Shown: positions 35,251 through 44,726, counted from the stretch's first letter. The stretch is 50,507 nt of DNA from Aliiglaciecola lipolytica E3 (GCF_000314975.1 NZ_BAEN01000056.1:1-50507); one strand, 5' to 3'. Made by a program: numbers and translations. The notes: generated by a model from the letters alone, not told the origin.

Positions 35251-35657
35251 CCGCCTTGAACAATAAATTTAGTAATGATGATGTCTTTAATCATCGGGTT
35301 GCCTGTTTCTTTTTGCATCAGCTCGCGTATACGCTCTAAACTACTTCTACGGAAATCTTCCCTACCGGTTAAGGATTTCACTTTGTCTTTAGGTTGTCTA
35401 CCGAGAATATCAATTATGGTGGCACGTAAAAGCGGAGAGTGATGTTCAATTGCTTCAATGTAATCGGCATCTTCTAGCATCAATTCGATTGTTGTACGCA
35501 CAAATCCGAGATTATTCGCATTAGAACCTAAAAAGTTGGTCACAATATCTGGTTCTAAACCGTAATATGCAAAATTAGATTGAGCCTGAGCATTACCGAT
35601 AAATTGACCGGAAAGAACCGTTAAAACAATCGCAAAAAACACAGATTTCATATTCAT
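35247..35657 (-). CDS. FliL-like exported protein
   Basis: A 136-residue protein with a signal peptide (about 1-25, ending NAQAQS) and a domain resembling the flagellar basal body-associated FliL family: FVRTTIELMLEDADYIEAIEHHSPLLRATIIDILG followed by a TGREDFRRSSLERIRELM segment. True FliL keeps an uncleaved membrane anchor and lies in a flagellar operon; here the N-terminus looks like a cleavable signal and no flagellar gene is near. Such stand-alone FliL-like proteins next to glpG or ubiC occur in related bacteria as I recall, with unknown function. The last four bases overlap the 3' end of glpG. Confidence 0.72.
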   Translation of the reverse strand: MNMKSVFFAIVLTVLSGQFIGNAQAQSNFAYYGLEPDIVTNFLGSNANNLGFVRTTIELMLEDADYIEAIEHHSPLLRATIIDILGRQPKDKVKSLTGREDFRRSSLERIRELMQKETGNPMIKDIIITKFIVQGG

Positions 35658-35836
35658 ATCTCAAATAAAATATACAATTCTAATGTGCTAACTAAAAACC
35701 TAACCAAGCGTAATCTAGTGTATCAACTTTCCTGGGTTAGCTTAACTCATTTAATAACTGCTATCGGTATAATAATAACTTTACAACGTATTAAATCTTA
35801 TCATTCTATTTTCTTCAGAATGTTATCAGCTATTGA

Positions 35837-35864
35837 TATCATAACCTGAATTCAGGTTATGATA
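35837..35864. promoter_or_regulatory. Perfect 28-bp palindrome covering the ubiC start codon
   Basis: Centred on GAATTC (35848-35853), fourteen bases on each side (TTCAGGTTATGATA on the right) are perfectly self-complementary. The ubiC ATG at 35859 lies in the right arm. In DNA this is a strong operator-like site; in RNA a hairpin here would hide the start codon. No T-run follows, so it is not a terminator for either strand. Confidence 0.6.
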
Positions 35865-36461
35865 CCGTCATATTTTCATGGACTTAGTGCTATTTTGAAT
35901 CATCAATTAACATTCCCGGTTTCTTTTTCAACAAAATGGTCTGCGGCAGACGACTTGAGCATAGCCGACCCTTACCTCAAGAACTGGCTGTTAAACACCG
36001 GATCGTTGACTGAAAGATTACAATCCCATTGTGTTGATTTTGAACTCGCTTTAATAGGTCAACGGCAAATGCAACCGGACCTTGAGGAACTTGCACAATT
36101 TAGTGGGGCTAAGTCGGCTTTGCATGATTCCTTTTGGCAAGTTAGAGAAGTTATTTTAATTGGTAATGGTCAACCTTGGGTGTTTGCACGTTCAGTATTG
36201 CCGCAACAATTATGTGATATGGACTTTGCTGAGTTGGGAAATAAACCTTTGGGACAAATTATCTTTAATGACGAACGATTCGTGCGACGTCCTTTTCAGT
36301 TATCATGTTTATCTGAAAGTCACTCTTTGTTAAATACTTTAGGTATCTGTAAGCAGCGCACGTTGTGGGGCAGGCGCTCAGTGTTTGACTTTAAACAACT
36401 GCAGTTAATGGTCGCTGAAATATTTTTACCTGATTGCCCTGCCTATAGTAAACAAGGTTAG
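35859..36461 (+). CDS. ubiC: Chorismate lyase UbiC
   Basis: A 200-residue enzyme that removes pyruvate from chorismate to give 4-hydroxybenzoate, the ring precursor of ubiquinone. Recognised by family segments: [16 protein letters not shown] (about 41-56), [20 protein letters not shown] (about 96-115), LGQIIF and the C-terminal LWGRRSVF...[12 protein letters not shown]. Length is within range (165-200). ubiA begins two bases after the stop. The ATG has no good SD and is embedded in a 28-bp palindrome, so the start or its control is unusual. Confidence 0.92.
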   Translation: MIPSYFHGLSAILNHQLTFPVSFSTKWSAADDLSIADPYLKNWLLNTGSLTERLQSHCVDFELALIGQRQMQPDLEELAQFSGAKSALHDSFWQVREVILIGNGQPWVFARSVLPQQLCDMDFAELGNKPLGQIIFNDERFVRRPFQLSCLSESHSLLNTLGICKQRTLWGRRSVFDFKQLQLMVAEIFLPDCPAYSKQG

Positions 36462-36463
36462 AT

Positions 36464-37327
36464 ATGCAAAGTACAAAGCTTCAGGCTTACTATAAATTAA
36501 TGCGTATGGATAAACCCATCGGCACCTATTTATTGTTGTGGCCAACTGTCTGGGCGCTTTTGATTGCAGCAAATGGTACTCCTCCAATAACAATAGCAGT
36601 GGTATTTGTTTTGGGAGTGTTCACCATGCGCAGTGCTGGTTGTGTGATTAACGATTACGCTGATCGGAATGTTGATGGAAAAGTAGAACGAACTAAATCT
36701 CGCCCTTTAGTGAGTGGAGAGGTATCAGAAAAAGAAGCACTGTTGTTATTCACTGCTTTGATATTTTTATCATTTTTATTGGTTCTTACCCTTAACGTTA
36801 AAACTATTTTGTTGTCTTTTGGAGCGTTGGCGCTCGCTACTCTATATCCGTTTATGAAGCGTTATACACACTTACCACAAGTCGTCTTAGGTGCAGCATT
36901 TAGTTGGTCTATTCCGATGGCTTTTATGGCGATTAACGAACAAATAGGTTGGCTTGGTTGGCTATTGTATGCCACGAATCTGATTTGGACGGTTGGCTAT
37001 GACACTGAATACGCCATGGTTGATAGAGACGACGATTTGCGCATTGGAGTAAAATCTACGGCCATTTTGTTTGCAAAATGGGATAAGTTAGCAATAGCGT
37101 TAACGCAGCTAATTACTTTGGTTTTATTAACCTATATCGCCTACTTCTTGAATATGACATGGCCAGTGTTTTTATCACTTGTGGCCATGTTGGCGTTTTT
37201 CGCTTATCAACAACATTTGATAAAAAACCGCAACCGAGCGAATTGTTTCAAAGCCTTTTTAAACAACCATTATGCAGGCATGTGTGTAGCAATCGGCCTT
37301 TGTTGCCACTACTGGATAATCGCTTAG
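36464..37327 (+). CDS. ubiA: 4-hydroxybenzoate octaprenyltransferase UbiA
   Basis: A 287-residue membrane prenyltransferase joining 4-hydroxybenzoate to the polyprenyl chain, the first membrane step of ubiquinone synthesis. The two Asp-rich motifs are [20 protein letters not shown] (about 64-83) and [13 protein letters not shown] (about 184-196). Eight to nine hydrophobic helices are visible, and [21 protein letters not shown] is the standard N-terminus. It is immediately downstream of ubiC, forming the ubiCA operon, and convergent with ubiK, nine bases away. Confidence 0.96.
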   Translation: MQSTKLQAYYKLMRMDKPIGTYLLLWPTVWALLIAANGTPPITIAVVFVLGVFTMRSAGCVINDYADRNVDGKVERTKSRPLVSGEVSEKEALLLFTALIFLSFLLVLTLNVKTILLSFGALALATLYPFMKRYTHLPQVVLGAAFSWSIPMAFMAINEQIGWLGWLLYATNLIWTVGYDTEYAMVDRDDDLRIGVKSTAILFAKWDKLAIALTQLITLVLLTYIAYFLNMTWPVFLSLVAMLAFFAYQQHLIKNRNRANCFKAFLNNHYAGMCVAIGLCCHYWIIA

Positions 37328-37335
37328 CCGATTAT

Positions 37336-37596
37336 CTATTCAGTGTCTGGTAGACTAGATTGGCTCTCTAACTGCGCTAGTCTTGCTTCTAACGCTTCAA
37401 GCTTTTCTCGTGTGCGGATCAGTACCTGACTTTGCACATCAAACTCTTCTCGACTGACAAAATCAAGACGGCTCAGCTGTGACTGTAATACTTGTTTAAC
37501 TTTCGCCTCTGCGCCCTCAGCCATGGTTTTAACGCCAGGAGGAATAGAGTCAGTGATTTGTTTCGCAATATCTTCGAGTTTTTTTGGGTCCAACAT
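37336..37596 (-). CDS. ubiK: Ubiquinone biosynthesis accessory factor UbiK
   Basis: An 86-residue helical protein (BMFP family, formerly YqiC) that assists the ubiquinone-synthesis complex with UbiJ and binds lipid. It begins with LDPKKLEDIAKQI, continues with an amphipathic helix, and ends in a coiled coil (about 48-80, REKLEALEARLAQLE) through which it trimerises. The frame is open 16 codons further upstream, but the ATG at 37596 has GGAGG eight bases before it and gives the family N-terminus. It lies tail to tail with ubiA, so ubiquinone genes meet from both strands. Confidence 0.9.
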   Translation of the reverse strand: MLDPKKLEDIAKQITDSIPPGVKTMAEGAEAKVKQVLQSQLSRLDFVSREEFDVQSQVLIRTREKLEALEARLAQLESQSSLPDTE

Positions 37597-37762
37597 GAAT
37601 AGCGCCTCCAAATGAAAACCTAATTGTAACGCAAACTCATTCATTGGTGTTGAACTTTCCTATTTTAAAAATGAGCAGGTTTATTGGTATTCCCGTTTAA
37701 CTACGCTAGCAATTCGGTCGGTTATTTTTTACAATTCCCGGCCATTTCTCAAGAACATATCC

Positions 37763-39781
37763 ATGAAACTCAACGACGGTCAAAATCAAGCGGTTAAATA
37801 TATCTCGGGTCCTTGCTTGGTCTTGGCGGGTGCAGGCAGTGGTAAAACGCGGGTAATAACCAATAAAATCGCCTATTTAGTGCAGGAATGTGGCATTCCC
37901 GCCCGACAGATTGCAGCGGTTACCTTTACGAATAAGGCTGCGCGAGAAATGAAAGAACGTGTATCTCAAACCATGGGGAAAAAAGATGCACGCGGACTCA
38001 AAGTGTCCACCTTCCATACCATGGGGCTGAATATTATCAAATCAGAATTCCGCAGCCTTGGTATTAAAGCTGGTTTCTCACTGTTTGATGACAAAGACAC
38101 CATGGCACTTTTAAAAGACCTGACTGAAGACTCACTTGATGGAGATAAGGAGCAGCTAAGCCTGTTACAGTCGTGTATATCGAATTGGAAAAACGATCTC
38201 ATTTTGCCTGAACAGTTACAAAAGCGCGCGTTATCACCCGGGGAAGTGGAGTTTGCGAAGATATACCACGAATATCAAACCCATCTTAGAGCCTACAATG
38301 CGCTCGATTTTGATGATTTGATATTGATGCCAACGTTGCTACTGCAAAACAACGAAAATGTGCGTCAAAAATGGCAAAACAAGATTAAATATTTGCTGGT
38401 GGATGAATACCAAGATACCAATACCAGTCAATATGAATTGGTACGATTGCTGGTTGGAGAACGCGCCAGGTTTACTGTGGTTGGTGATGATGATCAGTCT
38501 ATCTATTCTTGGCGTGGCGCACGGCCACAAAATCTAGCGTTATTACAGCAAGATTTTCCTAACTTAAAACTGGTAAAACTTGAGCAAAATTATCGATCTT
38601 CTGGACGTATATTACATACCGCGAATATTCTCATACAAAATAATCCACACGTCTTTGAAAAGCGCTTATTTTCAGAGTTAGGCTACGGTGAACCGTTAAA
38701 AGTGATTATTGCTAAAAACGAAGAGCATGAAGCTGAGCGTGTAGTTGCAGAGTTATTAGCCCATAAATTTATGCAAAATACCCAGTTTAAGGATTATGCG
38801 ATTTTATATCGAGGTAATCATCAATCACGCCTTTTCGAAAAGATTTTGATGAGTAACCGCATTCCATACAAGATCAATGGTGGTATGTCATTCTTCGGGC
38901 GTACTGAAGTAAAAGATCTGTTGGCGTATATGCGACTATTGGTTAATCAAGACGACGATAACGCGCTGTTACGAGTAATCAATACGCCAACTCGCGGAAT
39001 AGGTCGGGTTACGTTAGAAAAACTAGGTAGTTTTGCCAATCAGTTAGGTTGCTCAATTTTCGAAGCTGCCTGTCATCCGCAGTTGCATAGTGTATTAGCT
39101 GGAAAGGCACAGCAAAATATTGAAGCTTTTAGTCGCTGGATAGTTGAAGCTTCAGATAACGCGGTACGCGGCGATGGCATTGCCACTATCAGAGAAATGA
39201 TCAAAGCCATGCAATACGAAGAGTGGCTTTATGAATCGAGTACCAGCCCAAAAGCTGCGGAAATGGCGATGGCTAATATAAGTACTCTATTTGGCTGGAT
39301 CAGTGACATGCTCGAAGGTAATGAATTGGATCCACCAATGACGTTGCAGGAAGTCGTGAATCGTCTGATTTTGCGCGATATGATGGAGCGCAATGAAGAT
39401 GCGGAAGAGTCCGACCAAGTGCAACTGATGACCTTGCATGCGTCTAAAGGCTTGGAATTTCCTTATGTATTTATGGTGGGCATGGAAGAAGGTCTATTGC
39501 CTCATCAAAGTAGCATTGATGAAAACAACATCGAAGAAGAACGTAGATTAACCTATGTGGGTATTACACGCGCGCAAAAAGAGCTCTTTTTCACATTGAG
39601 TAAAGAGCGTCGTCAATTCGGAGAAGTCATTCAGCCTGAACCAAGTCGATTCCTGTATGAGTTGCCTCAAGATGATGTTGTCTGGGAACATAAAAAAGTC
39701 AAAGATAGTGCCGAGGTTCGCCAGCAGAAAGGACAAACAGGTATCGCTAATTTAAGAAATATTTTGTCTAACCGGAAGTGA
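37763..39781 (+). CDS. rep: ATP-dependent DNA helicase Rep
   Basis: A 672-residue SF1A helicase (E. coli Rep has 673). Walker A AGAGSGKT (22-29), motif Ia FTNKAAREM, motif II DEYQDTN (from 214), motif [16 protein letters not shown], motif [10 protein letters not shown], motif [15 protein letters not shown] and motif [13 protein letters not shown] are all present. It unwinds 3' to 5' and clears proteins ahead of replication forks. Identity with Rep rather than UvrD is supported by length and by the segments NWKNDL and SPKAAEM. The last 30 bases overlap the 3' end of the GGDEF gene on the other strand. Confidence 0.97.
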   Translation: MKLNDGQNQAVKYISGPCLVLAGAGSGKTRVITNKIAYLVQECGIPARQIAAVTFTNKAAREMKERVSQTMGKKDARGLKVSTFHTMGLNIIKSEFRSLGIKAGFSLFDDKDTMALLKDLTEDSLDGDKEQLSLLQSCISNWKNDLILPEQLQKRALSPGEVEFAKIYHEYQTHLRAYNALDFDDLILMPTLLLQNNENVRQKWQNKIKYLLVDEYQDTNTSQYELVRLLVGERARFTVVGDDDQSIYSWRGARPQNLALLQQDFPNLKLVKLEQNYRSSGRILHTANILIQNNPHVFEKRLFSELGYGEPLKVIIAKNEEHEAERVVAELLAHKFMQNTQFKDYAILYRGNHQSRLFEKILMSNRIPYKINGGMSFFGRTEVKDLLAYMRLLVNQDDDNALLRVINTPTRGIGRVTLEKLGSFANQLGCSIFEAACHPQLHSVLAGKAQQNIEAFSRWIVEASDNAVRGDGIATIREMIKAMQYEEWLYESSTSPKAAEMAMANISTLFGWISDMLEGNELDPPMTLQEVVNRLILRDMMERNEDAEESDQVQLMTLHASKGLEFPYVFMVGMEEGLLPHQSSIDENNIEEERRLTYVGITRAQKELFFTLSKERRQFGEVIQPEPSRFLYELPQDDVVWEHKKVKDSAEVRQQKGQTGIANLRNILSNRK

Positions 39782-42394
39782 GTCTTGGTCTAAGATTGAC
39801 TGCATACTAACAGGTGATTGCAAATAATGCCCCTGACCAAGGGTGCAGCCAGTTTCAATTAAAGCATTGTACTGCTCTTCATTTTCAATCCCTTCCGCTA
39901 TCAATTTAAATGACAGTTGACTAGATATCGCTGTAACAGATTGAATTAAATTATAATTACGTTTGGAACGTGTGATTGACTTCACAAATCGATGGTCGAT
40001 TTTGACGTAGTCAAAGGGGTAACTGTATAAATAGCTTAAAGAAGCCAATCCGCTACCGAAATTATCCAATACCAGAATAACACCTGAACGCTTCAACTTT
40101 TTAATGGCCGGAAGCATAAATTGTGCTCTGCGGTTTAGTTCATTTTCATCAAACTCAAATACTAAATTAGCAGGATCTATCTTTGCTTCTTGCACACGTT
40201 CAATGATTTGATTAACAAATCGACTTTGCGATAAATGGTTGATTGACAGGTTGATTGCAATCTTCTGGGTCATCTTTCCTTGTCCCACTTTCTGCCAGTG
40301 TTGCAGTATTTTTATCGCTTGGTCTAACATGAAATTATCAATTTCTAATGTTAGTCCACTCGTTTGTGCGACTTTCCAGAACTGCTCTCGTTTTATTTTT
40401 CCAATAGAAGGATGAACCCAGCGAATGAAAAATTCATGATAAAGAAAACTATTGGACTGGAAATCAATTACAGACTGAATTTGGCAATCAAAGTTTCCAT
40501 TTTTGAGAGTTCTACGGAATTCATTTTCTAATTCCAATTCTTCTAATAATTTCTGACGCATACTGGTATCAAACAACACGAAGCGGCCACGGCCAAGCGC
40601 TTTAGCTTGATACATCGCGGCATCCGCATCGCGGATAAGTTCGTCAGCAGATTGATAGCCTTGCTCTACATTCGCAATACCAATACTTGCACCAGAATAC
40701 ATCTCCTTGCCTTCTAAGATGAAAGGTACTCCGATGGAGTTAATAATTCTATTTGCAACATCTTCAACATCACTGAAATCATCAAAACTATCGAGTAAGA
40801 TAACAAATTCATCGCCACCCAATCGGGCTAAAAGATCATGAGCTCGTATACATTTCCCAATGCGTTTTGCTACCTCAACTAAGAACATATCGCCAGCATG
40901 GTGGCCTAGGCTATCGTTAATTTGCTTGAATCGATCCAAATCGATAAATAGCACAGCAAATTGGTGGTCAGGGTAACGATTTTTATTTGCTACTGCCAAC
41001 TCTAAACGACTGTTAAACATAGCCCTGTTAGGCAAGTTCGTTAGGGAATCATGATGAGCATCATGAATAAGTTTTAATTCTATTTCTTTGCGCTCTTCAA
41101 TTTGTTTTTTCAGGTACAAATTGGTTTTGTGCAATTCATCTGTGCGCTCTCGCACTTTTTGACTAAGCTGAAGATTGTATTTTTGTATCGACTCTGCCGC
41201 ACGTTTCCGTTCAATAGCGACAGCTATATGGTGGGATACGAACTTTAATAGCTCTAAATCTTTGAGCGTATACTTGGTATCGTTTCCATAGGTTTGCACC
41301 GCAATAACACCTGAAATGACTCCTTCAACATATAGAGGAGAACCTATCCATGAGTTAGTATGTTTGATCATGTTATCGGCAGTAGCTTGATCTAATTCGT
41401 TTCTTGCTGCCAGTTCCGATACTCGATCTGCATCGATTAATTCTGCTTTTCCCGAGCGTAAGACAAATTCTGTTAATCCGTTGCTCAATGGTCTGGATTC
41501 AACTGTTCCTTGAATCTCATCACTATAATAAGGGAATTCCAAATAGCTTTGTTTATCGTCAAGTACCGCCACATAGCAGTTTGGGGCACTCAATAATCGA
41601 GCAAGAATATCATGCAAGCTGGCATAAAAATCTGACATTTCCCCTTCGATCGAAGCAGCTATTTCAGATATTTCAAATAACGCTTGTTGTAGCGACTCAA
41701 CTTTTTGGCGCTCTAGAATTTCATCTTGTAGTTCGTCATTAATTTCGCGTAATTGTTTAGTCCGTTCACGTATTGTTTGTTCGGTTAGTTCGCGGCTTTT
41801 CACTCTGTCTAAAGCATTGACTATATGTTGTGAAACGAACAAAAGCAGATCTAATTCGTCTTTAACATAACGAACAGCTTTATCGTAACTTTGTACTACC
41901 ATTGCACCAATTACGCGGTTCCCTCGCTTAAGAGGAACACCAATGAGATCGACTGGGGCTTTACCAATTGCTTTGAACTTACGTTTGGCAGATTCTTCTT
42001 CGAAGTTTTCTTCTGTTAAAACTAAATGTTGGCCGCTTTTCAGGATATAACCTGCGATACCGCCCATTAAGTCTTTGGTAGGAATTTGCTTAATTACACT
42101 TTCGTCAAATTGATCGACAAAATAAGGGAATTCTACGAACTCATCATCTTTTTCATATAGCGCAACAAAAAAGTTTTGCGCATTCATGAACTGTCCAATG
42201 ATTTCATGAATAGCTACGTACAGGCGCGACAACTCACTGATCGAGCCAGCAAGTTCTGATATGTCGAATAACGCTCTTTGAATTTGCTCAGAGCGCTTAT
42301 ATTTTTCGGTTAGCTGCTGCAATTGCGGAATTAATTCCCGCAATTCTTCAACAGTTAGCTGACCTGTATTCAAGTGCTCAGTCAAATAATCCAT
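39752..42394 (-). CDS. GAF-GAF-GGDEF-degenerate EAL protein
   Basis: An 880-residue cytoplasmic signalling protein. Two GAF domains (about 35-195 and 225-400) look like an internal duplication: both start with a Q-R/Q-ALF(D/E)ISE(L/I)A sequence and contain (V/L)EFPY. A coiled coil follows (about 405-440), then GGDEF with an intact GGDEF motif at 526-530 and an intact RxxD inhibitory site (RAHD) nine residues before it, so it should be a diguanylate cyclase with product inhibition. The EAL domain is degraded: EALLR reads EFFIR (Glu654), DDFGTG reads DNFGSG, and the ELTE motif reads FEFDE; hydrolysis is unlikely and it may serve as a c-di-GMP sensor. There is no membrane segment. Transcribed after the cytochrome gene with a 41-base gap. 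Confidence 0.88.
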   Translation of the reverse strand: MDYLTEHLNTGQLTVEELRELIPQLQQLTEKYKRSEQIQRALFDISELAGSISELSRLYVAIHEIIGQFMNAQNFFVALYEKDDEFVEFPYFVDQFDESVIKQIPTKDLMGGIAGYILKSGQHLVLTEENFEEESAKRKFKAIGKAPVDLIGVPLKRGNRVIGAMVVQSYDKAVRYVKDELDLLLFVSQHIVNALDRVKSRELTEQTIRERTKQLREINDELQDEILERQKVESLQQALFEISEIAASIEGEMSDFYASLHDILARLLSAPNCYVAVLDDKQSYLEFPYYSDEIQGTVESRPLSNGLTEFVLRSGKAELIDADRVSELAARNELDQATADNMIKHTNSWIGSPLYVEGVISGVIAVQTYGNDTKYTLKDLELLKFVSHHIAVAIERKRAAESIQKYNLQLSQKVRERTDELHKTNLYLKKQIEERKEIELKLIHDAHHDSLTNLPNRAMFNSRLELAVANKNRYPDHQFAVLFIDLDRFKQINDSLGHHAGDMFLVEVAKRIGKCIRAHDLLARLGGDEFVILLDSFDDFSDVEDVANRIINSIGVPFILEGKEMYSGASIGIANVEQGYQSADELIRDADAAMYQAKALGRGRFVLFDTSMRQKLLEELELENEFRRTLKNGNFDCQIQSVIDFQSNSFLYHEFFIRWVHPSIGKIKREQFWKVAQTSGLTLEIDNFMLDQAIKILQHWQKVGQGKMTQKIAINLSINHLSQSRFVNQIIERVQEAKIDPANLVFEFDENELNRRAQFMLPAIKKLKRSGVILVLDNFGSGLASLSYLYSYPFDYVKIDHRFVKSITRSKRNYNLIQSVTAISSQLSFKLIAEGIENEEQYNALIETGCTLGQGHYLQSPVSMQSILDQDSLPVRQNIS

Positions 42395-42435
42395 TCCATC
42401 AAGTGATTAAAAACATCGAATCACGTAATAACAAA

Positions 42436-42834
42436 TTAAATGCCTTCAATCATATAGTCTATTGCCGCTTTGATATCATCATCTGAACAATCACCACAGG
42501 TCCCACGTGGTGGCATAGAACCTATACCATTTAAAGCGTTGCTTAATACTTCATCAAAACCTTTTTCAAGTCGTGGCGCCCAATCAGCTGCATTATGCAA
42601 TTTCGGTGCATTCAATACACCAGATGCATGACATGCAAAGCAAGATGCATTGTAAATATCTTCACCTGAGCGAGGACCAGCAGCTGCGCCTGTATCAGCT
42701 TTAGCACCAGCCACATGTACCGAACCTACTGGCTCTATGCGTGATTTAATATCTTCTTCAGACATGTCTTGCGCTTGTACAGCAAACATCAACAGACTTC
42801 CAACTAACACGCTCAACAACGCTTTTAATTTCAC
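42436..42834 (-). CDS. Cytochrome c5-type protein
   Basis: A 132-residue periplasmic monohaem c-type cytochrome. Signal peptide 1-22 (FAVQAQD), haem-binding CFACH (65-69), distal Met in the SMPPRG segment, and a CGDC pair just after, which forms the extra disulfide typical of cytochrome c5. It probably shuttles electrons to terminal oxidases or other periplasmic partners. The start is the GTG at 42834, with GGAG seven bases upstream; the frame is open to an ATG at 42876, but that would put a basic non-signal extension before the signal peptide. Confidence 0.88.
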   Translation of the reverse strand: MKLKALLSVLVGSLLMFAVQAQDMSEEDIKSRIEPVGSVHVAGAKADTGAAAGPRSGEDIYNASCFACHASGVLNAPKLHNAADWAPRLEKGFDEVLSNALNGIGSMPPRGTCGDCSDDDIKAAIDYMIEGI

Positions 42835-42918
42835 AATAATCTCCAACGACCTAAATTTAAATTTTGTCTTTAACAAAGAATAACAAATTATAGCGAGATA
42901 TTGATACTGAACAACAAT

Positions 42919-43038
42919 TTACTTTGCAATATCTCCTTTTACATTGGTGATTTGGGAATTTTTAGCAGTTAATGGGCTAATCCATGAGAAGCTCATTGAA
43001 ATAATGACCAAAAAAATAGTCTTAATATTTGAATTCAT
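42919..43038 (-). CDS. Possible small secreted peptide (39 codons)
   Basis: A short frame encoding MNSNIKTIFLVIISMSFSW followed by a short polar tail ending in KGDIAK. The N-terminus is a convincing Sec signal shape (Lys, hydrophobic core, PLTA as possible cleavage site), leaving a mature peptide of only about 15 residues. No good SD is visible. It lies between htpX and the cytochrome gene in a 277-base gap, on the cytochrome strand. It may be a real micropeptide, or the leftover 5' end of an eroded exported-protein gene. I recognise no family. Confidence 0.25.
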   Translation of the reverse strand: MNSNIKTIFLVIISMSFSWISPLTAKNSQITNVKGDIAK

Positions 43039-43153
43039 TCTATTGCAGATTTTTTTAATGGTCCCATATTGCTAGAAATTAAAGAATTTATGTCACCACA
43101 ACTTTATTGTGTCTAGAATAAAAAGTGGTGATGATGAATTAAAGGAGCGATAA

Positions 43154-44026
43154 ATGTTAAGAATATTTCTATTTTTAGGTACCAACATTGCCATTATCGC
43201 ACTGTTAAGTGTGACCTTCAGTCTTTTTGGTTTTCAGGGATTATTAGCTGAGAACGGTGTCGACTTAGATTTGACCGCATTAATGGTTTACGCTGCGGTA
43301 ATTGGCTTTAGCGGTGCGTTTATTTCGCTATTTCTTTCTAAGTTTATGGCTAAACGAGCCATGGGTGTGCATGTTATCGAACAGCCTACTGATTCAACTC
43401 AAAGATGGCTTGTTGAAACGGTACGACGTCAAGCGGAAATGGCCGGTATTGGTATGCCTGAGGTAGGGCTTTTTAATAGTCCGTCACCCAACGCGTTTGC
43501 TACCGGATGGAATCGAAATAATGCCTTGGTTGCTGTGAGTACTGGCTTACTTTCACATATGAATAAGAATGAGGTTGAAGCTGTATTAGCTCACGAAGTT
43601 AGCCACGTTGCCAATGGTGATATGGTAACCATGACTCTGATTCAAGGTGTTGTGAACACGTTTGTCGTATTTCTTTCCAGAGTCATCGGGCATGTCGTTG
43701 ACAGGGTAGTGTTCAAGGTAGAAAGAGGACATGGTCCCGCATTTTGGATAGTGTCTATTGTTGCTGAAATTATTCTGGGCTTTTTAGCTATGATGTTGGT
43801 CATGTGGTTTTCTCGCTACAGAGAATTTAGAGCGGATGAAGGCGGTGCAAAATTAGCTGGAAAAGCTAATATGATAGCCGCGCTTGCCAAGCTGAAAAGC
43901 TTTCAAGGAACGCCCGATATGCCTGACGAAATGGCTGCTTTTGCCATCAACGCAGGTAAAATTCAGAAGCTTTTTTCAAGTCATCCGCCCCTTGAGAAGC
44001 GAATTGAAAATCTAAGAGCTGGTTAA
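43154..44026 (+). CDS. htpX: Protease HtpX
   Basis: A 290-residue inner-membrane zinc metalloprotease of the M48 family that degrades damaged membrane proteins, acting with FtsH. Two N-terminal membrane helices (about 4-24 and 36-60), zinc motif HEVSH (147-151) in LAHEVSHVANGD, two further hydrophobic segments after it, then SRYREFRADEGGAKLAG with the third zinc ligand Glu, and the SSHPPLEKRIENL end. Length is near E. coli HtpX (293). SD AAAGGAG seven bases before the ATG. A 7-bp hairpin (43093-43099/43125-43131) lies in the leader. In E. coli it is under Cpx and heat-shock control; no clear matching site was confirmed here. Confidence 0.95.
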   Translation: MLRIFLFLGTNIAIIALLSVTFSLFGFQGLLAENGVDLDLTALMVYAAVIGFSGAFISLFLSKFMAKRAMGVHVIEQPTDSTQRWLVETVRRQAEMAGIGMPEVGLFNSPSPNAFATGWNRNNALVAVSTGLLSHMNKNEVEAVLAHEVSHVANGDMVTMTLIQGVVNTFVVFLSRVIGHVVDRVVFKVERGHGPAFWIVSIVAEIILGFLAMMLVMWFSRYREFRADEGGAKLAGKANMIAALAKLKSFQGTPDMPDEMAAFAINAGKIQKLFSSHPPLEKRIENLRAG

Positions 44027-44038
44027 TTCCAGCTCTTA
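44013..44038. other. Ten-bp hairpin at the end of htpX
   Basis: TAAGAGCTGG (44013-44022) and CCAGCTCTTA (44029-44038) are perfect arms with a six-base loop that contains the htpX stop codon. It separates htpX from the convergent SOS-type small gene. There is no T-run on either side, so it may act as a barrier or RNA-stability hairpin rather than a classical terminator. Confidence 0.5.
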
Positions 44039-44050
44039 AATAAAGCACAG

Positions 44051-44269
44051 TTAAAACGCAAAGCTTGTTTGGACTTTTCGCTTTAGGTTGTTATCGCCAT
44101 TTTTTGTTTTGGCAAGGGCTCTCAATTTATCTAAGCGATTAACAAGGTTGTCATATTGTTTATCGCGTTGTTCTTTTTCTTTGCTTTGTTGATAAGCTAG
44201 CTGTTGCTGCATTTCATTACGGCTAGACTCACAAAGTGTATTGCGTAAAGTAATCAATTCAGCTGTCAT
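44051..44269 (-). CDS. LexA-controlled small coiled-coil protein, function unknown
   Basis: A 72-residue, strongly charged, soluble protein that I do not recognise. Residues about 18-55 are Gln/Lys/Glu/Arg-rich with leucine/tyrosine spacing that favours one long helix or coiled coil; the tail LKRKVQTSFAF is basic then hydrophobic. There is one Cys (residue 13). It has no signal peptide or membrane segment, so it is not a TisB-like membrane toxin. AGGAGG stands five bases before the ATG, one of the best SDs in the window. The promoter carries a perfect SOS box over its -10. The short leader (about 27 bases) and strong signals imply high expression after DNA damage. Roles such as inhibition of division or replication, or RecA modulation, are only guesses. 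Confidence 0.8.
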   Translation of the reverse strand: MTAELITLRNTLCESSRNEMQQQLAYQQSKEKEQRDKQYDNLVNRLDKLRALAKTKNGDNNLKRKVQTSFAF

Positions 44270-44288
44270 AATATCCTCCTAACCATAA

Positions 44289-44330
44289 CTGTGTTTTTAT
44301 ACAGTATAATGTTGGTTGAATATTAGTCAA
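44289..44330 (-). promoter_or_regulatory. LexA-controlled promoter of the 72-residue protein gene
   Basis: On the minus strand, -35 TTGACT (44330-44325) and -10 TATACT (44308-44303) have a 16-base spacer. The SOS box CTGT-N8-ACAG at 44289-44304 is perfect in its core and begins inside the -10. Spacer length, -10 sequence and phase of the box are the same as in the imuA promoter, which makes chance unlikely. The box ends 19 bases before the start codon. Confidence 0.88.
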
Positions 44331-44343
44331 GTTTTTGAGTGAT

Positions 44344-44598
44344 TTATTTGTTTGAAATTTGAACTGATTGTTTTTGAAGCTCTGCTTCTCGTTTGACTAA
44401 AATAAACGTAATCACCATTTTGGTCGGTAGCGATAGCACCATTCCTATTGCAACGCAGGCTGCGCTAATGATCATTCCTTGTACGCCCATTTCTTCAATT
44501 GTTTGGTTAAATAAATGCAAATAGATCCCCAACAATATCAAACATAAACCACAGCACATCACTATTTTTAGCAAGATCAACACGCGTTCGTTCGTCAT
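44344..44598 (-). CDS. Small two-helix membrane protein, unknown
   Basis: An 84-residue protein with two hydrophobic segments (about 8-29, with Cys15, Cys16 and Cys19, and about 38-70) and a charged, Gln-rich tail. I do not recognise it. SD AAGGAA lies nine bases before the ATG. It lies upstream of the LexA-type promoter on the same strand, so it is not part of that SOS unit unless it reads through, and 210 bases from pckA. The Cys cluster inside the first helix is unusual but gives no function. Confidence 0.6.
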   Translation of the reverse strand: MTNERVLILLKIVMCCGLCLILLGIYLHLFNQTIEEMGVQGMIISAACVAIGMVLSLPTKMVITFILVKREAELQKQSVQISNK

Positions 44599-44726
44599 AC
44601 TTTAGTATTCCTTAGGTTGATAAACGTAGGCTTTTTTCAATATTGGTATTACATCAGTATCAGAAGTTTGCGTTTTGATCTGGGTCAGTTAACTGCAGAT
44701 TAAAGGAGGGAAGGGAGCCAATCGTT

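Noticed and set aside
37763-39781. Reading of the helicase as UvrD
   Set aside because: Length of 672 and Rep-specific stretches ([27 protein letters not shown]) fit Rep; UvrD is about 720 residues.
43058-43075. TCCCATAT resembling the sigma-32 -10 element before htpX
   Set aside because: No acceptable -35 (CTTGAA-like) at the right distance, so heat-shock control is not supported by the sequence.
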